Positions 47,590 through 58,960 of a DNA stretch of 64,000 bases are shown piece by piece. Made by a program: the position numbers and the translations under genes. The notes under the pieces were generated by a model. The model worked only from the letters and a program-made list of their open reading frames with translations, ran no database searches and was not told the DNA's origin. The DNA is taken from the NCBI GenBank assembly GCA_021234155.1, contig JAJEKV010000175.1:515815-579814 (forward strand). Direction: 5' to 3'. Each line of letters starts with the position of its first letter. Within the stretch, counting starts at the first letter, position 1. The stretch is from Isoetes taiwanensis (taxonomy: Eukaryota; Streptophyta; Lycopodiopsida; Isoetales; Isoetaceae).

Positions 47590-50031
47590 TGCTTGATCCT
47601 GACCACTTGATGGGTTAATATCGTATTTATATGCGTATATACATATTCATGGCATGTATGCAGTATGAGACCAGGGTTTTGTCTCTTTGAAGAAAGTATT
47701 GTTGCAGAGCATGAAGGCAGGGAGCAATTCTGGGCAGTTTTAGAACCCGATTTTTGAAGCATCATATCTCGGCGATCCGAGATTCGTTTCAGATGATTTT
47801 TATTTTGCTGGAAAGATCTTTAAGTTAGATTTCCGGAATGGGTCTGATCAGGCCGAAACTCATCCGTATGAGAAAGTTATGACAGAAATTGTGATGCTGG
47901 GTCAGAATTGACTGCCCTATATATGTTCTTCCTCGCGGTTTGATTCTTGGAGTTAGAAGGCGATCTTTGAGGCGTAATCAATTGCAAGGGGTCCAGAGGT
48001 CTATCCCAAGAAATTATTATAAGGTGGGGTCTTGCTGAGTTAATTTGAGATTTGATATGGACTGCCATGGTTAGATTTATGATGATTTGTTAAGAGGGTT
48101 ATAGCTATGTATTTCCAAGGAACTATGGCGTGTAAAAACTCCAGAGGTAAGAAATCATAGTTGCTTCTATGCCTAAATTTGTTCATGCTTTTGATAAGAT
48201 ATTTGGGTGCTTATGTGTTGATGTGAACATAGAAATTCAAAAGCAGTTGTTTTTTGCTTAAGCGGATGGCATGGGATCTAATTGAGAAAAAAAGCTGAAT
48301 TGATGCATGTGGATTCTTTTTAAGCATTTGGGCATAGCTAGGAATGGTCGATTTGCATTGGACTTCTTCAAAAGATAGAGATTGATGCTGCCTCAGAGGG
48401 GTATAGAGGCCTTTTTGCCGAGATTTGCAAGCCTAAGCTAGTCTAGTTGAAGAGAAGTTGAGAGGGATATGATGTATTTGTATATAAAAGGGACCCGGAT
48501 TCAATGGTAAAAGGGGCATTTTGGCTGAATCAAGGATATCATGGAAGGATTTTTGGAGCTATCTGGATGGGTTTGGATTCCGCGTGAAAACATGCCAAAA
48601 CAGCTTGGGAAGTGTGGATTTGGGCATGGAAAGTCCGATCCGGGATGCTTAACTCGATATAGTAAGATCGGGCTGGAATCTGAGGAGGTGTTGTGGCTAT
48701 TACGGTCTTCTAACGTGTTGTTTTTTTTTTTCTTGTCTCATTTGTGATATATGCATGTTGTTAACAAATTGGTAATTGGTAATGATATACTAATAGGTAA
48801 AGATAGATGCCAAAGGGGAACAATGGAAGTGTAAGGGCTATGGTATGAATATAGATTAGCCGTGATTAGAGCGATTCTGTGAGAGATCCCGAGTGGTAAC
48901 ATAAACTTAAATAATTCTAAGAACATGAGACATGGATATTTTTGGGCTCGAGAGGTGGAGCCATAGTTCGGGATCATTTGACGGTTGATATAGCGGTTGT
49001 GGTCATGAGTCGATGTGGATTTGTAATCCAGAATGAGTTCCACCTTAGATGCACTAATAATCCTTAGCCATAGGGTTTTAAGAATATTAAAACCTTAACT
49101 AATTGGAGATAAATAAATGGTGGAACCTTAGAGATCAAATGAAGTTGGTAGAGAGAGCAATATGAGGCATATGTGGGTGTCTAGATGAGGCTATGGTATG
49201 GAGCCTTTGTTACTCTAAGTGTACTTTGTAAGTTTCCAAGTTATTGCACTATACTTTGTCAAAGGCATCATAGCTAATAGATTATTCTCAGGGAGAATGG
49301 TTTTGAGGTAAGGTTTGCATTGTGTGGATTGTTAGTATCTTTCCTTGTTGTAGCTACATCAAGGATAGTTAGGCTTATGGCTTCCTCGGCGTGTTGGATT
49401 GCGATCATTATCTTCATCGATAACCTAGCTTCTTTACTTCAACTTGGGGGTTGTATAGACAACATCGACAGCGGTATAATCTAGGCACATGATAGTAAAC
49501 ATTCTAATGAACTTCACATGTCTTGGTCTTGCATTGTCCACTGTTGTCTTGGTACTTAATGTCTATTGAAACCTCCGGGGTCGGACTTCTAGGTTCGGTG
49601 GCCTAGGTTGCTCCTAAGCATGCTCATGTTCATCGTGATTCTGGGCGTGGTATTCTTGTGCTCTGTGACGCAGGCGTTAGTTCTCTCTGGCGGGATTGCT
49701 TTCGTCAATCAACTCTTGTGAACTCCATGATAAGAGGTCCTCCGGCGCCATGTAGGGCGTGTTTGGCTTAAGGAAGGGTATCATGCATCATGAGGTTCAC
49801 CCCACCAACTCATAGCAGGGGAATGTGAGCTGGTTCTTTGGGTTAATATTGTATGATTATATTGAGACCATAAGTACTTGCTCATTGAGTTTTGAGTATG
49901 CTATTTCAACTGTGCAAGAGGAAGATTCAATTCTTCACCATATTCAATTGTTTGTCACACCAACCTAGAATTAGCGCAGTATTGACAAGATCCCGAGTTG
50001 CCTAGAGGGTCAACTCGGCAGGCTCGTCACA
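47590..50031 (+). repeat. LTR 3 of the array, internally deleted
   Basis: 2442 bp. It is collinear with LTR 1 up to about 49835. It then jumps from the position equivalent to about 43590 to about 43979 at a TTCTTTGG junction, losing about 390 bp, and continues to the CA end at 50031. Confidence 0.85.
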
Positions 50032-50036
50032 ATTGA
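50032..50036. repeat. Target-site duplication ATTGA (right)
   Basis: Directly follows the CA end of the third LTR and matches 41361-41365 exactly. Confidence 0.85.
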
Positions 50037-50309
50037 GGAATTCGATCTAGGGGATCTTATTCAGGTTGAATTGGGCATTGACAGAAACTTTGCTCTTTGA
50101 TATGTACTGCTCATGAAGTACAGATTATTATCTATTATCTCTCTTTATACATGTGTTGTGTTCAGGCATTTTGCCACATCTATGTAATTTGTTTCTATAT
50201 GAATACAACCAATTCCCTCCATTTCCATATAAAGAGCATAATAGCATTAAAAGACAAAACTTATGTTTCATGATTGGATAATTTCAAAGAAAGATGTTAC
50301 AGAAAATGA

Positions 50310-50815
50310 ACACCCACCAAATTTCTCCAGGCGGTCATGGTCTAATCAAGTTAAAATAGCAACTCGGGGCCCAAATTTGGCCCGGGTCGGTTGCCTGGGA
50401 AGGCAAGCGTAAGTGCATCAGATGGTGTCGCCAGGCTGCACAAAATGAGTGCCAGCCCAATTTCTCTAGGAGGTCATGGCGCCTCCCCGAGGCTCAAATT
50501 GGGCACCCCTTGGAATTTCCCCGTGAGGTCAAGGGGGATCAAGTTAAGATGGCCCTTCTCCCCGGGAGCCAAATTGGGCCCACCCAGTTTACCCAGTTTG
50601 CCCTAGGAAGGCAAGCTTGAGTGCATCGGATAGTGTTACTAGACTGCACAAAATGGGCTTGAGACCAATTTTCTCTAGGAGGTCATGGCGCCTCTGAGGA
50701 GGCTCAAATTGTAATGCTTAATTTCCCAGGAGATCAAGGCACAGGTCAAGTTAAGAGATGGTACTTTTCGCGGATCCAAATTGGGTCTTGGAAGAGCAAG
50801 CTTGAGTGCAGTGTT
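50310..50815 (+). repeat. Tandem repeat of about 200 bp, two and a half copies
   Basis: The anchor AAGGCAAGC...GAGTGCATC recurs near 50401, 50609 and 50793. Each unit contains CTAGGAGGTCATGGCGCCTC-like and TCAAATTGGG-like blocks. Copies are diverged and the last is partial. Confidence 0.7.
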
Positions 50816-50927
50816 AAAACCATGAAACTTTGAATAAAATATTTGAAAAACATAAAAGCTTTGAATAATACATCAATGCACGTGGAGGCCCCTTTCACTC
50901 AATACAACAATAGGAAGCAGACGTTTC

Positions 50928-51491
50928 TCAGGCGTCGAGAGGCACCTCTGTTGAATGCATGTCTCCATGTTCTTCTGAAATTCCATGAGCTTGTTGTGCT
51001 GCCTCCTTCATCCTCTCCATCTTTTCCGTAAAATCTTCGAAGCATAGTTCCTCATTCACCTCCTCCTCCTCCGGCTCACCATCATTTGTCTTAAGAACCT
51101 CTACCTCTGCATCTTTCAACTCTTCTTCAGCCTTATCTTCTTGAGTTTCCATGGCAAGGATCCATGATCAAGGAATTTCTGATAGTCTTCCATTGTCCAT
51201 CATGAAGCACGCTGATGTGTTGACTACGTACAGGCACATACCTAACGGACTCACGTGGAAACACTTGAAAGACTTACACCCTTCCTCCACAGGGCCAAGA
51301 AGATACTCGTCTACCTTGGCAAAGAGGGACTCTGGAAAGCTCTCCTTCTCCATCTCCTTGCGACCTTCTACCCATTCACTAATACTACTGGCAAACATAA
51401 GCATTAAGTTCTCCTTGAATATGGGATGAACTTGCCTCAATGCGGCCATGTCTTGAAATGGTAGTTTCTTCACATATTTCAGGTGTCTCAA
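50928..51491 (-). pseudogene. Hypothetical protein, one frame with a single internal stop
   Basis: The minus-strand frame from ATG 51491 runs 107 codons to a TGA at 51168-51170. It continues in the same frame through an ATG at 51152 to a stop at 50928, about 188 codons in all. The N-terminal part is mixed alpha-helical (FPESLFAKVDEYLLGP...). The C-terminal part is very acidic with a coiled-coil look (EDKAEEELKDAEVEV, EEEEVNEEL). Family not recognised. The consistent frame on both sides of the stop suggests one gene. Confidence 0.45.
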
Positions 51492-51492
51492 A

Positions 51493-51515
51493 AGGAAGGA
51501 AGGAAGGAAGGAAGG
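51493..51515. repeat. (GGAA)n microsatellite
   Basis: About five and a half tandem GGAA units. Confidence 0.85.
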
Positions 51516-52537
51516 TTCTTTTTCGTCGCGGAGGTCAATCGGCCTATGGGACCCAAATTACAGGTGCAACAAGCCCGTTGCTACCCGGATTAAAAAACCC
51601 CCCTTACGAGGGAAAACGGTTCTGACAACAAGCTGGGCCGGGTACTGTACAAATATACATATACACATGAATTCTGGCCCGCCGGCTAAAAGGCACGCGA
51701 GGGGACAGAGGTGAGTCCGCAGATCCAAAACCTCCTAGAGGTAGGAGCCAAGGGATCGAGGCGACGGCGCATCTTGGTAGCGTCGGTAAAGGGCGTAACC
51801 GTGTCGGGGCAAGAGGGCTGAATGCGAGCCCGAATCGACTATAAATTTGGGCGACTCACGGAAGGCATGGCTTTCATCCTCAACAAACGGCAACACCGAC
51901 AAAGCCTGCCACGCGCCGGCTCTCTCAATCCACACCCGCCTCAAGCGAAGATGGTGATTCGAATGGGCAATGATCCCGCTTCTTCATGGGCAACCGAGAG
52001 AGCGGTAGAGCCGTGGCCTCGAACCAGGGTGGGGTTTATGTCTTTGTTTGTAGTGTGCCATCTTTACTCGAGCATTGTGGTCCCGAAGCTTCCCGAGGAA
52101 ACAAGAGTCCAAGTACCCCCTCGGCCTATCGCTGGCGTTTGTTTGTGCACACGGGCGCACCTGGGGGCATAAATCACATCTCACGCAACAAGATCTGATA
52201 TGGAATTGAGGGCTTGACCCCAAGTGCACATCAAAAATGCCTTACGGACCTGCTCCAAGTCGTTTCCAAGTCGCCAAAGACACCATTGGGCCCCACACCT
52301 ACCGACCCATACAGAAGAACTGCTCCACGGTGCGGAACAAATGTGACCGGTGGCCCCGGTCATATGACTCACTGGTGGTGACTATTGTTTTGCATTGCGT
52401 CTGGCACCTCCGGGATAAGCTGGCTGCGACTCGAGTTCATCATCTAGTTGCGGACATATCTTGAACTGGAAAATAAAAGACATAACGGCGGCCATTGTAA
52501 TAAAGCATAGAAATGTAGGTGCATTTACCTTCAAGAA
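51516..52537. other. Unassigned GC-balanced region before the G1 element
   Basis: Overlapping frames on both strands (for example 51944-51735 and 52229-51984 minus, 51822-52172 plus) without recognisable domains. Possibly a decayed retroelement interior. Confidence 0.35.
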
Positions 52538-53109
52538 TGTTAGTCCTGTGCCTCCCAGTGCAGGACTATTCATGCATCGTCTCAGACAGTCAAGCTCAAA
52601 GATCCTCCCAGTCAACCGCGGGTCAGGACATCCAAGCCTCCTGAGAAGACTAAGCGGCCGAGGCCCTTGGTCAAAGCCTTTATCAACGTCAACAAGAGGC
52701 GCCGGACAAGTGGCGGCCCGTCCGCCAGCGTCGGCGTCGGCGTGATTCTAGGCACTTCAAGAGGCACGCCAACATTCCTGCAAATCAGGCCTCCTTCCGA
52801 GAGTCGGCACCGAGATCGGTCAGTGTCTATATTGGGCCCAAGGCCATTGTACTATATATATGAGTAGAGTTAGCTCATAAGTTTTTAGATGAGTTTTGAG
52901 TCTTGTCTCCTTCGGGTTTTCTCTCTATTTCGAGCTCATGTATTTTCATCATTGATATCAAGGAAGCTTATCATCCTTCTCTCATTTGTTCGTTCTCTTC
53001 TTTCTCTTCTCTTTCGGCAAATCCGCGTGACATAGTCCCCCGGACTCTCTGTTAGATCCACGGGTCCTCCGAGGGCATCTTCCGGAGTTCGAACCCAGAC
53101 CCCAAACAC
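52538..53109 (+). repeat. 5' LTR of G1
   Basis: 572 bp, TGTTAGTCC...CCCCAAACA, with a TATA run at 52851-52862. Confidence 0.88.
52851..52862 (+). promoter_or_regulatory. TATA box in G1 5' LTR
   Basis: ACTATATATATG about 315 bp into the LTR, conserved in all three G1 LTRs of the window. Confidence 0.6.
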
Positions 53110-53519
53110 ATGCTTGGCTGCCGGGTGCGATTTTCTCCTACTTTCTTGGCCGCCATGTACGTAAAGTAATTTCCGCCCGGAGAAGAACTCCTTTCTCGAG
53201 CGGCATCTCGCTTGGGGCGCCATCGGCGTCGGAAAGCGTCGCGACATGTATGGATGCGCTTATGACATAGAGAGGAGGCCATCTTTGGTCTAGGGCTCGG
53301 TCGCGCCACCCACCCCTCGTGTCGGTCGTCCCGGTTCCCGCCCCAAAGCGTGCAAACATTGCTCCCAACCTCGGTCCCCTCATCACTATCGGGGAGCCTT
53401 ATCCGGCTCAACCTTCTCAACCGTACTTTCACACCCACGAACATGCCTACATCCATCATTCTTGAGGCCATCGCCTCTTCGCCCATAACCATCATCTCCC
53501 GGGTGGGCACACGGCTATC

Positions 53520-54890
53520 CACATGTCTCCTTTCGCCTACCGGGGAATATCCTTTCCCCTCGTTTCCCCTTTGCTCTTCTGTTTACAACCTCACGGATCT
53601 CAAAACCAATGCTCGAGCTGCCCCGGTTTCTCAAGCTTGATCACCCCTTCATCGAGGGTCCGTCGGGGCACAATGCCACATCCACCTCAACCTCAATATC
53701 CTCACTATCCCGATTTCTGTCCAGCCCCGGCACTTTCACATCTACCTTCGGACTCACGGCCGACTTATCCCACCTTTGGCAACCACGAAGGCAAGCCGTT
53801 AGACCAAAGTGCTCAGGCCCACATGGAAGAATTTGAGGCTCTAGCTGTCCCTAAATGGTCGCAGCGCAGCCTCAACTGAAATTCCACATCTTTTCCACCA
53901 CAACTGCGTGGCTCTCCTCATCAATGGCTCATGTCCAGCAAAAGCCATTGGAAACAAGCCCCGGTCAGAAATGCGCCTTTGCTTTTCTCTCTCATTCTGG
54001 GACCACGGATGATGATCAACTTCATCTCAAGCAACTCAATGAACTTCAGCAAAGCCCACAGTGCGAGGGGATTTTGCGGATCGACTTCACATTACGCTAA
54101 GTAAGCTCAAGGGTACCCTACGAGCAGTTTTTGGTGCGGTTTCTCCAAGGACTTCCTCACGCTATTCGACTCATGACTGAATACTGCGTCCCAAAACTTT
54201 GGAGCGGGCTATCATTCTGTCAATCACTCCGTCAATGTTTCCTCCGTGGCTCTTCAAGAGCTCCGTTCATTCCACGTCATGGTTCCACAAGCGGTACATT
54301 TCGGCCTCAACACGCTAATCCACGGTTGATCAAATCACGGTGCCATATTTGCAAATATCAAGGCCATTTTGGCCAATGAGTGCAACTCCACCAATGGCCC
54401 GCCTCATTGCAAGCGATGCAACATGTGCAATCATGCCGCGGAAGAGTGCACTCGCACTCATCCCACACCGATTCGCAACAAAATGGTTTATCAAGTGCAA
54501 ACCACACCTCGATTACAATCGCACTATCGGTGACCACCTCTTGGTGCGACCCCGCAACTCTATCGACGCGGGACCAACCACGGGGATCCAACCAGCGTCC
54601 TCCTTTTGATCCTTCTAAAGCTCGGTGCTTTATCCTTTGTCAGAATGGGGTCATACCACCCGCGGCGTGTCCTCAACTTCCACAGGAAGGTTGGTGCGGC
54701 TTCACGGTACCAATCAGACCACATCGGTCCGCCTCACGGCTTACCAACTCGGCTAGCTAATGGCAAACAAGGCGCTGACCGGTTCTTAGAAGCCACCAAG
54801 GCGCCTCGGCAATCGCGCTATCAACCCGCTCCGGCAAATCAACCTCATTTGGATCAACAAGCCCAAGAGGAAATTTTTTGGGGCACTTAA
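53520..54890 (+). pseudogene. G1 gag with two CCHC zinc knuckles
   Basis: The capsid part is spread over several frames (53523-53879, 53855-54100, 54131-54379). The nucleocapsid part has a first knuckle at 54341-54383 (CHICKYQGHFG, then E-C after a one-base slip) and a second at 54408-54449 (CKRCNMCNHAAEEC), both C-x2-C-x4-H-x4-C. A basic, glutamine- and proline-rich tail follows. Gag packages the element RNA. A paired knuckle is common in some Ty3/gypsy lineages. The frames are not continuous. Confidence 0.75.
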
Positions 54891-55269
54891 TCCTCCCGTC
54901 TGACCATCAAATTGGGTTGGTACCGTTTCACGCCGGACCAAGGCATCCGTCCTTGACTATTATTGAGGAAGGACCGCCAACCTGCCGCTGCGGTTGACAC
55001 CATTCCTCATGAGGGGCGAAAAAAGGTTCACTTTGCGACTTGGAAAAGCTCATGCCAAATGTCATGCCCAAAGTTAGCCAAAGCATTTTGAATCTCATGC
55101 AAAGGCTGCTGAAGGCGCACATTGTGGCCAATGTTCATACCACCACTAGAGCTCAACAAAGACAAGATACCCCTTCAACATCTCAACCTCCACGCTCTCG
55201 GACATATCCCAATATTGCGGCGTAGGGTTGACTTACTCAAAAAGTTCTTTGCTTCCACCCCGCGCACTC

Positions 55270-55840
55270 AGCACCGGTGGAACCCGGCGGATCCTTTTCT
55301 CATGTACCTCTCGAACTCCAAGAGGAGCTTGCCAAGATCAAAATTCCTTTAAGCTTGGCAACCATTTTAAAACTTCTGTCTGCTCTCAGGACCGGTTACC
55401 ACTCCCAAGCTGTTTTAGTTGGGGCTGCCTTCTACCTCTACACCCACGGTCCATGCAGCGGTGGGAAATCAGCAAGTCAACCATGTTCAAATCGATGGAG
55501 GTAGTGCGGTCAATCTCATCACGGATAAACTCCGCCAAACAAATGGGCATCACACAACTCTTTTCGTGCCCCATATGACATCAAATTGGCTAATGGCCAT
55601 ATCCGCGAGACCTCAAGGCGTCACACCTATTCTTCACATCAACATTGGTGATCTCGCTTTCCCATGGAATTTGGGTTTGGAAAGCTGGTGAAGATCCGGT
55701 GACTATGAAATCTTTGGTGGGAAGACCCTTTCTCCGCCCGGGCAAAAGTATCCATTCTTGGGCCACGGACGAGTTAGTCATCACGAGATGGTCATCTCAA
55801 TGCCACCATGGACTTGCAAGCGGCGGGATCATTTTACGTT
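55270..55840 (+). pseudogene. G1 aspartic protease
   Basis: The active-site stretch VQIDGGSAVNLITDKL lies at about 55485-55530, in frame with a following TLFVPHMTSNW... block and then LVGRPFLRPGKSIHSWATDELVITR in a neighbouring frame. The catalytic D-G-G is intact. Proteases of this type act as dimers to cut Gag-Pol. A frame break lies near 55690. Confidence 0.75.
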
Positions 55841-56509
55841 GACAATGCGGAACCCTCTCTCTCAGACAGCGATTCGAAGAAGCTCGGAATATTTATCAAG
55901 TTCGAGGCTCCCCTGCGCGTCGCCTCTATCATCCTACCGAATATCGCGATCCTTGGGGAGAAATGACTCTTGTCCGGGACCGGTGGCTGCCTTGCTTGAC
56001 CCTACGGCTCCTTGCAATCGAATCAAGCGTTGATCACTTTTCGGATCGCGACACTCACGCAACTCTGTTGATGTACATATTGGTCATGGAAGCAACCAGC
56101 GCTGCTAGATGGCCGAGCAACCTCTCTTTTTCACCACGCAAAGTGCCACGCATCCGGTTATGCTCCAACCTCACGCACACATTGTCGGGATACTGAAGTC
56201 ATACCCCATATTCGGACTCGAAGTGAGATTGTGGATGTTGGCAACAATCAACTTTGTCGCATTCTGCAAACCTTCGGCTCCTTATCGTAACGGGGCCGTC
56301 CATTTGTTCAAAAATTCAAACACATTTTAGCACGGGTTACAAAGATCTTGGGGAATCAACAAAAGCTTGGGGAACTCACCATTCCTACCAAATCGATGCG
56401 ACCCGGTTAGCAGCGGCGATGCGAGGCTCAACCCTAATTACACGTGATCGGCGTCAAAGTAGGGAAATTGACAAACTCCTTCGCTGCGGGTTTGATCTAT
56501 GAGGTCAAA

Positions 56510-57180
56510 CATTACGAATGGGTGAGCCCCTATCGTCATTGCCCTTAAGCACAATGGTAAGATCGGCGTGCGTGTGTAGACTATCGGAAACTCAATCGGG
56601 CCCGCGGGCGTGATCATTTTCCACTTCCTTCACGGACCAAGTTACGGAAGAAGTGTTTGGACATGAGATGTACTCCTTTATGGATGGTTTCTCGGCTACA
56701 ATCGGATCTCCATCAAAGAATCGATCAACTCAAGACCACTTTCACCACCCGGTAAGAGTCACTTTTTTTGCCTACAAGGTGGTTCCTTTTGGATTATCCA
56801 ACTCTCCTTCAACATTTCAGCGAATCATGCTCTCGGTTTTTCATGATTTCATGAAGGAAAATCCCTTCTTGCAAATTTTTCAAGATGACTTCTCGCCTCT
56901 GATTCCATGGCTGACCATTTGGATAAATTGGAACTTCGTCTTCGAAATGTGATGAGTCAGGCATTAGTCTCAATCACGAGAAATGCACCTTTTGCGTCGC
57001 CGGTGTTACGTTAGGCCATGTTGTCGACAAAGCGGGAATCACCACCGATCTGCCAAAATGGGTTGTGTGCTCAAAGCTCAAGCACCGGCCAATATCAAAG
57101 AGACGCGCTCTTTCACGGGAAAGGTCAATTATTACTCCACCTTCATACGGGTGGCGGCCATTGCGGATCCCATTCATAAA
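56510..57180 (+). pseudogene. G1 reverse transcriptase
   Basis: Visible boxes, in shifting frames, are V-DYRKLNRA (about 56575-56600), HEMYSFMDGFSG-type (56660-56695), FAYKVVPFGLSNSPSTFQRIM (56770-56830) and LQIFQDDFS, which holds the catalytic DD (about 56870-56892). Then follow HEKCTFCVAGVTLGHVVDKAGI and a thumb block IKETRSFTGKVNYYSTFIR (57090-57150). Frames are broken at several points, but the order and spacing of boxes are complete. Confidence 0.8.
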
Positions 57181-57199
57181 CTCACGGGTGGCGAATCCA

Positions 57200-57665
57200 C
57201 GGGCTTGGAATTCCCGGTGATTTTGCTTTCCAACGGTGAAGCTTTTGCTTACTCGGGCACGGTTCTTGTTCCTCCTCAATGGGACAAGCCCTTTCCGTTC
57301 ATGTCGATGTCTCGGCGTTTGCTATTGGGCTGTTCTTTCTCAAGAATATGATCGCGCTTTGATAAACCAAATCGCTCGCCCGGTAGAAAACTCAATTCTG
57401 CTGGCGCAACTATTACGCCCGCGGGCGTGAAGCTTTGGGTCTCATTTTACGTGTCCAGCGCTTCCGTCATTACCTTTTGGCGGATCAAATCAAGTTCTTT
57501 GTGGACCACCAAGCACTTCTCTATTTGATCAACAAATCCGCCCACGGGCGCATTGCTTTCGTTGGGTCCTTCTTCTCAAAATTTGCTCCTTTTGAAATCG
57601 TTCATAAAAAGGTGGCAAATCTCATGTTGTTCGGATTATCTTTCCGCATCCACCACGGATGATCC
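57200..57665 (+). pseudogene. G1 RNase H
   Basis: HVDVSAFAIG (first Asp, about 57305) lies in one frame. YYARGREALGL (Glu, about 57432) and RFRHYLLADQIKFFVDHQALLYLIN (third acidic residue in FVDH, about 57504) lie in others. All three can be read, so this native domain looks catalytically complete, unlike that of element G2. A block near 57630 corresponds to the usual ADYLSR end. Confidence 0.75.
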
Positions 57666-57879
57666 ATAGCGAGGGGTCTCGGGCGCCTTCCACGATGCTC
57701 AACTCTTTTTAGTCGCGGCAACACCACATTGGTTTCATGATTTTCAGCGGTACCTCCTCACGGTGCTCTTCCACGGAAGATGAGGCGGCTCTCTCATGGC
57801 GACAATCCCCGTCGCCATCAATTTCTCAGAGAGGTCAGGTGACTACACCATGGTTTTGGGACATCTCTACAAAGGGTAA

Positions 57880-58960
57880 GGACACCATCCTGCGGCGCTG
57901 TGTTCTACCTCATGAAGTTCGGACATTGTTAGAAGCTCATCAAGGGCTCGGTGGTGGTCATTTTCATGGTGACACCACGACGCATAAAATCCTTCTTGCC
58001 GGGTATTATTGGCCCGCTCTTTAGAGATGCTCACGCCCGCCCGCCGCGTGTGGGCTTGCCCGGGTGGGGCGCCCGCGACCCGTGGCGCTCTTCCCTTGGC
58101 GCCCGGTCGCCCGCCGCACTTCCCGCCGGCAAATGGGAATGGACTTTGTGGGACCTATAGATCCTCTGGCGGCACACTCGTGCGATACATTTCGGTTCTC
58201 GCGACTTCGCCACCAAATGGGCGGAAGCTTGTGCACTTCGGACAACAACTGCTGCAAACGCATTTCGAGTCCTCTATCAACAAATTATCAGCGATTGGCT
58301 GCCCCGCGGGCTGGTCGGTGGCCGTGGTGTTCATTTCATCAATCATACTATCAAAGAGGCGGCCGGATTATCTCTTGATACATCATCACAAGAGCACACC
58401 TTACTATCCTCAAGGCAATGGGTTGTGAGAAAGCACCAACAAAACTCGGTCACCATTCTCAAGAAAATTTGTGGCGCTTCCCATACAGTTGGCGGACAAA
58501 ACTTCCCTCTTGTTCTTTGGGCCTACAATACTTGTTTCAAGATTGCTACTGGGTCACACTCCTTTTAAATTGGTTTATGGTCGGGAAGCTCTCATGCCCT
58601 TTGAATACATCCTTCCAACACTCGTTTTCAGCGGCTCTGCTCATAATCCACCGGTTGCTCTCAAAAAGCGGGTCTATCAATTAGAAACAGTTGGATGAAC
58701 TTGAAGGGATGCTTATATTAGGTGTTCTTCATGGACAACGATTTGCAAAAATCTTTACATGACAAGCGTTTGAAGACAAAAACATTCAAACAAGGAGATT
58801 TGGTTCTTCTTTATGATTCGGTACAAAAATTTTCGGGTAAACTCAAGTTTAGTTGGCTTGGCCCTTATCAAATTGTTCAAGTGGTTAGACCAAGTGTTTT
58901 CCAACTCATTTGAATTAGATGGCACTCCATTACCTACATTAGTTAATGGTTTTCGTCTCA
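57880..58960 (+). pseudogene. G1 integrase with GPY tail
   Basis: The zinc-binding part has LPHEVRTLLEAHQGLGGGHFHGD and a GYYWPAL block (57910-58022). The catalytic core begins MGMDFVGPID (58133-58160, first Asp). The region of the second Asp reads VGGRGVHFIN instead of a DRG pattern, so that Asp appears lost or misread. The Glu lies in a GNGL-stop-ESTNK context near 58425. The C-terminal GDLVLLYDS...LKFSWLGPYQIVQV stretch (58797-58890) is a GPY/F module. No chromodomain was recognised. Confidence 0.75.

Larger units (their letters stand above)
41366..50031 (+). mobile_element. Tandem non-autonomous LTR retrotransposon: LTR-int-LTR-int-LTR
   Basis: Three direct repeats (41366-44179, 44478-47293, 47590-50031) are separated by two near-identical interiors of 298 and 296 bp, and the whole is flanked by one ATTGA duplication. 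Each interior begins with a primer-binding site resembling the 3' end of initiator tRNA-Met and ends with a polypurine tract, with no coding sequence between. It is therefore a non-autonomous LTR element, organised like a TRIM but with LTRs of about 2.8 kb, roughly nine times the interior. Shared-LTR tandems arise by unequal recombination between LTRs. The third LTR has lost about 390 bp. No protein domain was found in any frame. Confidence 0.88.

Noticed and set aside
41366-50031. A satellite or tandem gene family with 3.1 kb period
   Set aside because: The repeat ends in TG/CA, holds primer site and purine tract at the right places, and is flanked by a single 5-bp duplication. An LTR element explains all of this.
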